Below, one piece after another: positions 52,938 through 64,000 of a stretch of 64,000 nucleotides of DNA. This stretch comes from Streptomyces sp. NRRL S-455 (GTDB lineage: Bacteria; Actinomycetota; Actinomycetes; Streptomycetales; Streptomycetaceae). The stretch's first letter is position 1, and every line of letters begins with the position of its first letter. The stretch spans positions 496,001 through 560,000 of the forward strand of contig NZ_JOCT01000001.1 in NCBI RefSeq assembly GCF_000717875.1. The letters are read 5' to 3'. A program made the position numbers and the translations under genes. A model generated the notes under the pieces. The model ran no database searches. It was not told where the DNA came from and worked only from the letters and a program-made list of their open reading frames with translations.

Positions 52938-53770
52938 CGGGCATCGACACCGTGGAGAGCCGGCCCCGCCGCGACCGCCCCGGCCGACGGAGCCGCACGG
53001 TGCCGGTTCCCCTGCTGGTCCCCGCCCTGATCGGTCTGGCGTTCCTGCTCCTGCCCCTGATCGCCCTGCTCGTCCGGACGCCCTGGCGCAGCCTCCCCGG
53101 GCAGCTCACGAGCCCCGAGGTGTGGGAGGCGCTCCGGCTGTCGCTCGTGTGCGCCACGGCTGCGACGGGGCTGAGCCTGGTCGTCGGAGTGCCCCTGGCC
53201 TGGCTGCTGGCCCGTACACGGTTCCCCGGGCGCGGTTTCGTACGGGCCCTGGTGACGCTGCCGCTGGTGCTGCCGCCGGTGGTGGGCGGTGTGGCCCTGC
53301 TGCTCGCCCTCGGGCGCAACGGGGTGGTCGGGCAGTGGCTCGACGCCTGGTTCGGAATCACCCTGCCCTTCACCACGACGGGTGTCGTCCTCGCCGAGAC
53401 CTTCGTGGCGATGCCGTTCCTCGTCATCAGTGTGGAGGGCACCCTCAGGGCCGCCGACCCGCGCTACGAGGAGGCGGCCACGACCCTGGGCGCCTCGCGC
53501 TTCACCGCGTTCCGGCGGGTCACCCTGCCGCTGATCGCGCCGGGCATCGCGGCCGGTGCCGTGCTGGCCTGGGCCCGGGCACTGGGCGAGTTCGGCGCGA
53601 CGATCACCTTCGCGGGCAACTTCCCGGGCCGTACGCAGACCATGCCGCTGGCGGTCTACCTCGCCCTGCAGAACGACCCGGCGGCCGCGATCGCCCTCAG
53701 CCTGGTGCTGCTGGCCGTGTCCATCGCGGTGCTGGCGGCCCTACGGGACCGCTGGATGACGCCGTCATGA
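52934..53770 (+). CDS. modB: Molybdate ABC transporter permease
   Basis: This 278-residue protein has an Arg-rich head, six spans, and the EAA loop YEEAATTLGASRFTAFRRVT followed by LPLIAPGI. LVTLPLVLPPVVGGVALLLA is typical of ModB. The GTG start overlaps the modA stop (GTGA). Its stop overlaps the next ATG (ATGA at 53767-53770). Confidence 0.93.
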   Translation: MTGIDTVESRPRRDRPGRRSRTVPVPLLVPALIGLAFLLLPLIALLVRTPWRSLPGQLTSPEVWEALRLSLVCATAATGLSLVVGVPLAWLLARTRFPGRGFVRALVTLPLVLPPVVGGVALLLALGRNGVVGQWLDAWFGITLPFTTTGVVLAETFVAMPFLVISVEGTLRAADPRYEEAATTLGASRFTAFRRVTLPLIAPGIAAGAVLAWARALGEFGATITFAGNFPGRTQTMPLAVYLALQNDPAAAIALSLVLLAVSIAVLAALRDRWMTPS

Positions 53771-54041
53771 CGTCCTCCCGCCGACGGCTGGGCAACGGTC
53801 CTCCGGCACACGAACCGGCCGCCGCACAACAGCCGGGCGGCACCGCCCGGACCGGCGCCGGCCCGACCGCCGGCCGCCACCACCCCGCCCGACGCCTCGG
53901 CGACAGCCTACCGGCACCCGCCCGGACGCCGACGAGCGCCCAGCCACCAGCATCGCCCGACAGGCCCGGCACGACCGCCGGCCGATACCGGCCCCCCGGC
54001 CCGGCCGACGCCGACCCTCTGACTTCCTGGACACGATCCTC

Positions 54042-54045
<4 letters not shown>
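53767..54045 (+). CDS. Unknown 92-residue ORF coupled between modB and modC
   Basis: An open frame begins with ATG overlapping the modB stop (ATGA) and ends with TGA overlapping the modC start (ATGA at 54042-54045), so it could carry ribosomes between the two genes. The product is Pro/Ala/Arg/Gly-rich and disordered (ARTPTSAQPPASPDRPGTTA). Third-position GC is lower (~79 percent) than in neighbours, which argues against strong selection on the protein. It may be a translated linker rather than a functional protein. Confidence 0.35.
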
Positions 54046-55127
<1,082 letters not shown>

Positions 55128-55153
55128 GGGGTGCATCGGGCTACCGTGCGGTC

Positions 55154-55573
55154 ATGAGCCTGAGCATCCGCAACCAGCTCCCCGGCACCGTCACCGCCGT
55201 CACACAAGGCGAGGCCATGGCGACGGTCAAGGTCCGCCTTTGCGGCGGCCAGAACCTCACCGCGGCGATCACCCGCGAGGCCGCCGACGACCTCGCTCTC
55301 GCCCCGGGCAGGGCCGTGCGCGCCCTGGTGAAGTCGACGGAGGTCTCGCTGGCCACCGCTCCCGTCGAGGGCCTGTCCATCCGCAACCGGCTCCCGGGCA
55401 CGGTCACGTCCCTCGCGACCGGCGACGCCATGGCCACCGTCCGGGTCACCGTCGAAGGCGGCGAACTGACCGCCGTGATCACCAGGGACGCCGCCGAGGA
55501 CCTCGCCCTCGCGGCCGGGACCCCTGTCGTCGCCCTGCTCAAGTCGACCGAGGTGTCACTCGCCGCCCAATGA
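55154..55573 (+). CDS. Di-Mop molybdate-storage/binding protein (molbindin)
   Basis: In this 139-residue protein, two tandem Mop domains of ~68 residues each read LSIRNQLPGTVTAVTQGEAM and LSIRNRLPGTVTSLATGDAM, both ending KSTEVSLA. Such proteins assemble into rings that store molybdate or buffer its level. TACCGT ends six bases before the ATG, suggesting a separate leaderless transcript despite lying 26 bases after modC. A terminator follows. Confidence 0.9.
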   Translation: MSLSIRNQLPGTVTAVTQGEAMATVKVRLCGGQNLTAAITREAADDLALAPGRAVRALVKSTEVSLATAPVEGLSIRNRLPGTVTSLATGDAMATVRVTVEGGELTAVITRDAAEDLALAAGTPVVALLKSTEVSLAAQ

Positions 55574-55575
55574 CG

Positions 55576-55604
55576 GGAGGGGCCCCGCACCGCGGAGCCC
55601 CTCC
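55576..55604. terminator. Bidirectional terminator between molbindin gene and gcvP
   Basis: GGAGGGGC (55576-55583) and GCCCCTCC (55597-55604) form a perfect 8-bp stem between two convergent stop codons. Confidence 0.65.
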
Positions 55605-55622
55605 GACTGACACGACGGCCGA

Positions 55623-58508
<2,886 letters not shown>

Positions 58509-58572
58509 TTGCGGAGGCCTCCTGGTCGACACGACCTTCGAGGGGCACCACGGCGCGGGTACCCGAACGGCC

Positions 58573-58790
58573 TCCCCCTCTGTCATCTCAACCTGAGAGC
58601 TTCACCGGATCACCCGAAGGTCTCCGGCTTTCACCGTCGGTGAGAGCGGAAGCCGTCGACACCCGCCCTGCTTTCCAGAGTGACCTCGTCCGTGCGGTAC
58701 GTGAGCCTGAGAGATTCCGGGGAGGATTTGCTCCTTCGGCGCCTCCGATGGTGTCCGGAGGACTCTCCCGCACGGGGTCAGCAGCCGCTG
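58573..58790 (-). ncRNA. Tandem glycine riboswitch upstream of gcvP
   Basis: Read on the minus strand, the first aptamer has CGGGAGAG near 58770, GGCGCCGAAGGAGCAA near 58740, CTCTCAGG near 58710 and CACTCTGGAAAGCAGG near 58680. The second aptamer has GTGAAAGCCGGAGACC near 58625 and GCTCTCAGGTTGAGATGACA near 58590, followed by GAGGGGGAGG. These are the conserved elements of the two glycine aptamers. Glycine binding should switch gcvP on so that excess glycine is degraded. Confidence 0.88.
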
Positions 58791-58893
58791 CCAGCGTACC
58801 AGCGGGGGCCACGCACGAACCTTCGAGTGGCCGCAGTCGTCATTGTGCCGTTTTGTAGTGTCTACGAATGACTTGCGACCACGTGGAGGGCCC

Positions 58894-59268
58894 GTGCGAA
58901 CCGATATCGATCCGCGCAACCTGATCGGCCGCAAGGCGTTCGACCGCACCGGAACCAGGATCGGCACCATCGACGAGGTCTACCTCGACGACGCCACCGG
59001 CGAGCCGGAGTGGGCGGCGATACGGACCGGCCTGTTCAGCAGGGACGCCTTTGTCCCCCTCGAGCCCAGCGAGCTCGTCGACGGCGCTCTCCACGTCCCC
59101 TTCGACCGCTCCCTGATCAAGGACGCCCCCGACTTCGGCGTGGGCCGCCACCTCTCCCCTGAGCAGGAACTCCAGCTCTACCATCACTACGGCCTCGACG
59201 TCGCCGCCCCTCCTCCGCTCACGGATCACGACTTCGGCAAGCTGGCGGGCACGGACGAGACGGCCTGA
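58894..59268 (+). CDS. PRC-barrel domain protein
   Basis: This 124-residue protein begins MRTDIDPRNLIGRKAFDRTG and continues TRIGTIDEVYLDDATGEPEW, a PRC-barrel fold, then a C-terminal LSPEQELQLYHHYGLDV typical of the Streptomyces stress-related group. GGAGGG precedes the GTG at 58894. PRC-barrel proteins mediate protein or RNA contacts; no specific role is known here. It is divergent from gcvP and ends 16 bp from dinB. Confidence 0.82.
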   Translation: MRTDIDPRNLIGRKAFDRTGTRIGTIDEVYLDDATGEPEWAAIRTGLFSRDAFVPLEPSELVDGALHVPFDRSLIKDAPDFGVGRHLSPEQELQLYHHYGLDVAAPPPLTDHDFGKLAGTDETA

Positions 59269-59284
59269 CGCCCCGGTGATCCGT

Positions 59285-60691
59285 TCACGGGGCGGCGGAC
59301 CGCAGTCCCACCGCCCCGGCCTCGCCGTCCGGCCCACAGCTCTCGTCCGGTCTCATTGACACCAACGGCAACGGGTCCGCCGGCTCCAGTTCCGGATCGT
59401 CGGTCCGGAACGTCCGCACACGGCCCGGCTGGGAGCCGGGCGTCTCGAACCGTACGGTGACCCGCCCCAGGCCGCTGCCCTGCACCCACCCGTGCCCGAA
59501 CTCGGCATGCCGCACGTCGTGCCCGGCGGGCCAGCGCCGCTCGGCGAGCGCCGGCTGCTCCTCGGCAGCTGCCACGGCGTGCTCCTCGGCGGGCCGCTGC
59601 TCGGGGTTCGTCCGCTCTCCCGCCGCCTGCGCGAAGAGGTCCTCCTGCGTGTAGTCGGCGAGGCCGCTGACCCCCACCCCGAGCAGCCGCACACCGCCCG
59701 TCGTGTCGACCGAATCCAGCAGTCTGGCCGCGGCCTCCCGGATCACCCCGGGGTCGTCCGTCGGCCCGCGCAGCGTCTCGGACCGGGTGAGCGTCGAGAA
59801 GTCGAACCGCCGCACCTTCAGCACGATGGTCCGCCCCGACAGCCCCGCCCCGCGCAGCCGCCGCACACACCGGTCAGCGAGCCGCTGCACCTCGAGCCCC
59901 ACGCGCAGCCGGTCGTGGATGTCCACGTCATACGTGTCCTCGACCGACACCGACTTCGCCTCCCGCTCCGCCACCACGGGCCGGTCGTCCCGCGCCAGCG
60001 CCATCGCGTAGAGCCCGTGACCGTGCGCTCTGCCCAGGAGGCGCACCAGCTCGTCCTCGCCCGCCTCGACGATCTCCTCGACCGTCGTGATCCCGGCACG
60101 TCGCAGATGGTCACCCGTCGCCGGACCGACCCCCGGCAGGGTCCGCACCGACATCGGGCCGAGCATCGACCTCTCGGTCCCCGGCTCGATCACCACCAGC
60201 CCGTCGGGCTTGGCCTGCTCCGACGCGATCTTCGCGAGCATCTTGGACGCGGCGAGCCCCACCGACCCCGTGAGCCCGGTGAGGGCCCGTATGTCCGCGC
60301 GCAGCTGCGTCCCGACCAGGCGCGCCGATGCCTCGTCCCAGGCCGCTCCCCCGGCCTCCAGGTCCACGAACGCCTCATCCAGGCTCAGCGGCTCCACGAG
60401 CGGCGACAGCGCCCGCAGCAGCTCCATCACCCGCTCGCTGATCGCCTTGTAGAGCCCGAAGCGCGGCACGAGGTACGCGGCGTTGGGCGCGAGCCGCCGG
60501 GCCTGCCCCATGGGCATCGCCGAATGCACGCCGAAGACCCGAGCCTCGTACGACGCCGTGGCCACCACACCCCGCGGCCCGAGCCCGCCCACGACCACGG
60601 CCTTCCCCCGCAGACTCGGCTTGGACGCCTGCTCCACCGAGGCGAAGAAGGCATCCATGTCGAGATGCAGGATCGTGGGCGCGGTTCTCAC
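59285..60691 (-). CDS. dinB: DNA polymerase IV (Y-family)
   Basis: This 468-residue translesion polymerase has catalytic acidic motifs ILHLDMDAFFASVEQ and LSLDEAFVDLEAG, the thumb HhH region VRTLPGVGPATGDHLRRAGI, and a little-finger domain. A C-terminal extension of ~110 residues (from TQEDLFAQAAGERTNPEQRP) is longer than in E. coli DinB and has no beta-clamp motif that I can state with certainty. No LexA-type GAACnnnnGTTC box was seen upstream. Confidence 0.92.
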   Translation of the reverse strand: MRTAPTILHLDMDAFFASVEQASKPSLRGKAVVVGGLGPRGVVATASYEARVFGVHSAMPMGQARRLAPNAAYLVPRFGLYKAISERVMELLRALSPLVEPLSLDEAFVDLEAGGAAWDEASARLVGTQLRADIRALTGLTGSVGLAASKMLAKIASEQAKPDGLVVIEPGTERSMLGPMSVRTLPGVGPATGDHLRRAGITTVEEIVEAGEDELVRLLGRAHGHGLYAMALARDDRPVVAEREAKSVSVEDTYDVDIHDRLRVGLEVQRLADRCVRRLRGAGLSGRTIVLKVRRFDFSTLTRSETLRGPTDDPGVIREAAARLLDSVDTTGGVRLLGVGVSGLADYTQEDLFAQAAGERTNPEQRPAEEHAVAAAEEQPALAERRWPAGHDVRHAEFGHGWVQGSGLGRVTVRFETPGSQPGRVRTFRTDDPELEPADPLPLVSMRPDESCGPDGEAGAVGLRSAAP

Positions 60692-60814
60692 ATCTCCGAT
60701 GCTGCCCTACGCCACTGACAATGCCCCGGGGAACTGCCCGGACCGCCAGGGGGAAACCGCTTGCCGTCCGGTGCGGAAACGTCCCGCCTACGCATGCGGC
60801 ACCGCGGGAACGCC

Positions 60815-61498
60815 TCAGACGGCCCGGTTCCGACGTCGCGCCAGTTCGTCCGCCGGGTTGGGCCCGACCAGGGTCTCGCCGGTGTCGATCCGCTCCCCGT
60901 GCAGCTGGGACAGCGCGCTGTCGACGTCCCGCCACACCACACCCACGGCGATCCCGAAGACCCCCTGCCCCCCTTGGAGCAGGGCGTGTACCTCGTCAGG
61001 CGAGGTGCACTCGTAGACCGTCGCGCCGTCGCTCATCAGCGTCATCCGCTCCAGGTCGCTGAAACCGCGTTCCCTGAGGTGCTGGACGGCCGTGCGAATG
61101 TTCTGCAGCGACACCCCGGTGTCGAGGAACCGCTTGACGATCTTCAGGACGACGACGTCCCGGAAGCTGTACAGCCGCTGCGTTCCGGACCCGTAGGCAG
61201 GGCGCACGCTCGGCTCGACCAGGCCGGTGCGGGCCCAGTAGTCCAACTGCCGGTAGGTGATACCGGCGGCCGCGCAGGCCGTGGGGCCGCGATAACCGAT
61301 CTGCTCGGACACCATGGACGTCGCCCCTCCGCTGCTCGGCACGGCCGTGGGTCGCTGCGGAGCGTGATCGGTCACACCCTCGGGCTGGGGACATCCCTCG
61401 CTCGGGCGGAGCCGAGAGCCGGGGGGAGCGTACGGACCGCTCACCCTGAGACTGCGCTCGGGGCCGCCCCCAGCCGTACCGTCGCCGCTGCTTCTCAC
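60815..61498 (-). CDS. MerR-family regulator (second merR of the garA-ftsR block)
   Basis: In this 227-residue protein a ~60-residue disordered head precedes the MerR HTH TACAAAGITYRQLDYWARTG, followed by SGTQRLYSFRDVVVLKIVKR and a short dimerisation/effector part ending PADELARRRNRAV. GGAGG before the GTG at 61498 decides the start. Gene order (garA, ftsR, bifunctional nuclease, merR, then gcvP nearby) matches that of mycobacteria, indicating an old conserved block. Confidence 0.88.
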   Translation of the reverse strand: MRSSGDGTAGGGPERSLRVSGPYAPPGSRLRPSEGCPQPEGVTDHAPQRPTAVPSSGGATSMVSEQIGYRGPTACAAAGITYRQLDYWARTGLVEPSVRPAYGSGTQRLYSFRDVVVLKIVKRFLDTGVSLQNIRTAVQHLRERGFSDLERMTLMSDGATVYECTSPDEVHALLQGGQGVFGIAVGVVWRDVDSALSQLHGERIDTGETLVGPNPADELARRRNRAV

Positions 61499-61811
61499 GC
61501 CGACCTCCGTCCTTGACCTGCCTTCTCGACGGTAGGCAGTCACCGGGGGTGCGTCAACGATCGCCACACACGCCACGCCGAGTGATAATCACCCTAAGAG
61601 TGGTTTCCCGTGCCCCGCCGCGGGGAAAGGCTAGCCGAATGCCTTCGGGACGGCCCGTGTGACGCTCTCCCGCGCCCTCGGCACATCCGGGACCCGTCAC
61701 ACATGCGGCGGGCGACCCTGCCGCGGACCTCGTCGTCCGCCGGGTCGCCCACACGTACCCCCGACTGCTGCCCTTCCCTCTGCCGTCCGGCTCGCACCGG
61801 CCGGCTGGAAC
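61499..61811. other. 313-bp region upstream of merR
   Basis: It contains the merR promoter and palindrome (listed separately) and a CCCC-GCCGC-GGGG hairpin near 61615-61625 that may terminate transcription from the nuclease gene. I see no small gene. Confidence 0.5.
61529..61592 (-). promoter_or_regulatory. merR promoter and upstream palindrome
   Basis: On the minus strand TTGACG (61557-61552), 17 bp, TACCGT (61534-61529) form a strong promoter about 30 bases before the GTG start. GTGAT-A-ATCAC (61582-61592), a perfect inverted repeat, lies just upstream of the -35, where an activator or autoregulator could bind. Confidence 0.65.
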
Positions 61812-62285
61812 TCACTGGCTGCTGCTGCCGAAGTCCTCCGGGGAGATCTGGTCGAGGAACTCGCGGAACTTCTCCACCTCGTCCTCCTGCTCGTCCGGGA
61901 TCGCGATACCCGCGTCGTCCAGCACCGTGTCGCTGCCGTAGATCGGCGTCCCGGTGCGCAGGGCGAGCGCTATGGCGTCGGACGGACGGGCGCTCACCTC
62001 GACGCCGCTGGCGAAAACCAGCTCCGCGTAGAAGACGCCCTCACGCAGGTCCGTGATGCGCACTTCCGTGAGCTCCTGGCCGACGGCCTCCAGCACGTCC
62101 TTGAAAAGGTCGTGAGTCAGCGGCCGCGCGGGAGCCATGCCCTGCTGGGCGAAGGCGATCGCCGTCGCCTCCCCCGGTCCGATCCAGATGGGGAGGTAGC
62201 GGTCTCCTCCCACTTCACGCAGCAGCACGATCGGTTGGTTGGAGGGCATTTCGACCCGGACACCTACGACATCGAGCTCGTTCAC
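61812..62285 (-). CDS. Bifunctional nuclease family protein (DUF151)
   Basis: This 157-residue protein has VGVRVEMPSNQPIVLLREVG, then LPIWIGPGEATAIAFAQQGM and RPSDAIALALRTGTPIYGSD, which define the BFN/DUF151 fold. Plant and bacterial relatives have DNase and RNase activity; the actinobacterial role is unsettled. It lies between the ftsR-type gene (84 bases upstream) and merR. Confidence 0.88.
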   Translation of the reverse strand: MNELDVVGVRVEMPSNQPIVLLREVGGDRYLPIWIGPGEATAIAFAQQGMAPARPLTHDLFKDVLEAVGQELTEVRITDLREGVFYAELVFASGVEVSARPSDAIALALRTGTPIYGSDTVLDDAGIAIPDEQEDEVEKFREFLDQISPEDFGSSSQ

Positions 62286-62369
62286 ACAGCAACCCTAGGC
62301 CGTGCTCGGGATGTTTGGGTAGTCGGGCCGGGATCGGGCCCGTGATCCGGCCGAACGCGACCGGCCGCT

Positions 62370-63107
62370 TCAGGGCAGCCGCACCCCGAGCGCCGTCTGC
62401 ACGAGCGCGGCATGCAGCTTCACCGTGAGGCCGGCCAGCTCTCTGGTGCGAGCCTCGGCAACAGCCCTGGTCTGCGGGTTCCGGTGCCGCTTCAGGGGGG
62501 CCACCACCTGGTCCACGAGCCCGGCCTCGCGGTCGGCCGCGGCCTTCATCACCCGCAGATGCCGAGGCTCGATCCCGAAGCGCCCCAGCTCGGCGACGAG
62601 GGCGGCCACCGTGAGCGCCTCCGCGTCGTACGCACCGTCCTCCAGTGGAGTGACGAGGCCGTACGACTCCCACTCCTTGAGCTCCTGCTCCCCGACACCT
62701 GCGGCAGCGAGCAGCTCCTGGCGCCCGATCCTGGCGGCCCTGGGCGCCTCGGAGGGCTCGGGTACGGAGCCGCCGTCTTGCTGACGGCCCAGCACCGGCA
62801 GCTGGACCGCCTCACCACGCTCCATGGCCTCCAGGTGCTCGCGGATCACCTTCAGGGGCAGATAGTGGTCCCGCTGCATCCTCAGGACGTGACCGAGACG
62901 CTCGACGTCATGGGGGCTGAACTTGCGATACCCCGAAGGAGTCCGCTGCGGCTCGATGAGCCCCTCCGACTCCAGGAAACGGATCTTGGAGATGGTGACT
63001 TCGGGAAACTCGTCGCGCAGCACGTTCAGCACCGTGCCGATGCTCATCAGCCCACTGTCCGTGGCGGCGGTGCCGTGCCCGGCACCGCCGCTCGGTGTTT
63101 GCGGCAT
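62370..63107 (-). CDS. ftsR: MerR-family regulator FtsR-like
   Basis: This 245-residue protein has the winged HTH MSIGTVLNVLRDEFPEVTIS, KIRFLESEGLIEPQRTPSGY and RKFSPHDVERLGHVLRMQRD. A long C-terminal half includes TRELAGLTVKLHAALVQTAL. In Corynebacterium this orthologue activates ftsZ. It follows the FHA gene by 51 bases. Confidence 0.88.
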   Translation of the reverse strand: MPQTPSGGAGHGTAATDSGLMSIGTVLNVLRDEFPEVTISKIRFLESEGLIEPQRTPSGYRKFSPHDVERLGHVLRMQRDHYLPLKVIREHLEAMERGEAVQLPVLGRQQDGGSVPEPSEAPRAARIGRQELLAAAGVGEQELKEWESYGLVTPLEDGAYDAEALTVAALVAELGRFGIEPRHLRVMKAAADREAGLVDQVVAPLKRHRNPQTRAVAEARTRELAGLTVKLHAALVQTALGVRLP

Positions 63108-63158
63108 GGACCTTCCCTGGCGGATGGGCCTTCGCGGGGTACCCGGACGACGTCCGGA

Positions 63159-63977
63159 TCAGTAGCCCCGCTGGCTGGCGTAGAAGACCAGCCGGTACTT
63201 GCCGATCTGCACCTCGTCGCCGTTGTTCAGGGCGACCTGGTCGATCCGCTCACGATTCACGTACGTGCCGTTCAGACTGCCCACGTCGGCCACCGTGAAC
63301 GAGCCGTCCTGACCGCGGCGGAACTCCACGTGACGCCGGGAGACCGTCACGTCGTCCAGGAAGATGTCGCTCTGCGGGTGACGCCCGGCCGTGGTCAGAT
63401 CGCCGTCCAGCAGGAAGCGGCTGCCCGAGTTCGGCCCGCGGCGCACGACCAGAAGCGCGGAACCCAGCGGCAGCGCGTCGACGGCCGCCTGCGCCTCGGG
63501 AGAGAGCGTCGGCATCGGCGTCTGGCCCGTGGCCTCGCTGTCGTAGGCCTCGAGACCGGAGATCGAGATCGTGGAGGTCGTCTCGGAGGGACGCTCCGGC
63601 GTGGCCCCGGCCCGCAGCGGCGCACCGCAGTTCGAGCAGAAGCGGCTGTTCTCAGCGTTGCGGTTACCGCACCTCGTACACACCAGGGCCGACATCGGAT
63701 CCTCCTGCCGCGGCTGCCCACCGGGGGCATTGGACGCATACGGGTCGGAAAACCCTCCACCCGCACTTGAGGGTTGTCCGAAACCTATGCCGCCGGGCTG
63801 CGCAGGGTCAACCGAGGGCGCGCCCTGACCTCCGGAGATGTCGCCGCCGGGACCACCGACCTGGTCACGGAACAGCGGCCGCTGACCTTCCTCGTCAGGC
63901 TGTGCGCGATGACGAGCGGTCGCATTGTCGCTGCCCTCTCGCGCGCTCTTCCCGAACAACTTCGCAAACAACTTCAC
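63159..63977 (-). CDS. garA: FHA-domain signalling protein, GarA/OdhI-like
   Basis: This 272-residue protein has an amphipathic basic start (MKLFAKLFGKSAREGS), a Gly/Pro-rich linker, a zinc ribbon CTRCGNRNAENSRFCSNCG, the SETTSTIS motif whose Thr residues are Ser/Thr-kinase targets in GarA/OdhI, and a C-terminal FHA domain (GRHPQSDIFLDDVTVSRRH; LNGTYVN). In relatives the unphosphorylated form inhibits 2-oxoglutarate dehydrogenase. The linker and zinc ribbon are longer than in GarA of mycobacteria. The GTG at 63977 follows AGGGGAA. Confidence 0.9.
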   Translation of the reverse strand: MKLFAKLFGKSAREGSDNATARHRAQPDEEGQRPLFRDQVGGPGGDISGGQGAPSVDPAQPGGIGFGQPSSAGGGFSDPYASNAPGGQPRQEDPMSALVCTRCGNRNAENSRFCSNCGAPLRAGATPERPSETTSTISISGLEAYDSEATGQTPMPTLSPEAQAAVDALPLGSALLVVRRGPNSGSRFLLDGDLTTAGRHPQSDIFLDDVTVSRRHVEFRRGQDGSFTVADVGSLNGTYVNRERIDQVALNNGDEVQIGKYRLVFYASQRGY

Positions 63978-64000
63978 GGGCGATTCCCCTTGACCGAAAC

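Noticed and set aside
60692..60814. Search for a LexA (SOS) box upstream of dinB
   Set aside because: No GAACnnnnGTTC or close variant was visible, so damage control by LexA is not claimed.

Overview
This window comes from a Streptomyces chromosome. GC is very high (roughly 70-75 percent by eye), called genes have G or C at nearly every third position, GTG starts are common, and many promoters carry actinomycete-type -10 hexamers (TAnnnT) placed 6-7 bases before the start codon. Family markers agree: a third EF-Tu gene of the tuf3 kind, a DUF5999 protein, the garA-ftsR-bifunctional nuclease-merR block conserved in actinobacteria, and a glycine-riboswitch-controlled gcvP standing alone. No rRNA, tRNA, insertion sequence, integrase, prophage or CRISPR array was seen. 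By eye I found no in-frame TTA codon in the called genes, so nothing here looks bldA-dependent.

Layout. 1-5.7 kb: end of pobA, an ArsR/cation-efflux pair, an XRE-cupin regulator divergent from an EamA exporter, two left-handed beta-helix proteins and a DedA membrane protein. 5.8-9.5 kb: phosphoketolase divergent from a UTP-glucose-1-phosphate uridylyltransferase. 9.5-17.6 kb: a hotdog protein, an MFS transporter, a spermidine-synthase-like protein, tuf3 with a possible upstream small ORF, a TVP38 membrane protein, a thiolase divergent from an HxlR regulator, and uppP. 17.7-23.9 kb: lnt, a Gfo/Idh/MocA oxidoreductase, a deletion scar joining the ends of a flavin monooxygenase gene and a TetR gene, several small proteins and ung. 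24-30.1 kb: an orphan peptide-binding lipoprotein, a two-gene SDR operon, a HipA-like kinase/DUF3037 pair, a Rieske lipoprotein and an isochorismatase-family protein. 30.2-37.2 kb: FMN-binding split-barrel proteins, LysR and MocR regulators and three more EamA exporters, one preceded by a 13-residue leader peptide. 37.2-43.2 kb: a decayed Clp_N gene, PadR, PhzF, a CPBP membrane protein, a glutamate-cysteine-ligase-family enzyme and small Streptomyces-specific proteins. 43.4-49 kb: a xylan/xylo-oligosaccharide locus (LacI regulator, GH10 xylanase, ABC importer without its own ATPase). 49.4-51.4 kb: a large APC permease. 51.5-55.6 kb: molybdate uptake (HTH-TOBE protein, modA, modB, a coupled unknown ORF, modC, di-Mop protein). 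55.6-64 kb: gcvP with tandem glycine riboswitch, a PRC-barrel protein, dinB, and merR - bifunctional nuclease - ftsR - garA.

How it fits together. Most loci are self-contained regulator/target pairs in which a perfect or near-perfect inverted repeat lies inside the shared promoter: XRE-cupin/EamA, HxlR/thiolase, MocR/split-barrel protein, xylanase boxes, the molybdate promoter and the SDR operon. This is ordinary conserved Streptomyces chromosome rather than a mobile island. The least explained items are the leader peptide with structured RNA before an EamA exporter (35920-36135), the HipA-like kinase/DUF3037 pair (27616-28781), the tandem GCTCGTACGAGC palindromes before the DUF5999 gene (42701-42732), the small ORF with folded spacer before tuf3, and two gene ruins (20451-21380 and 37226-37430).
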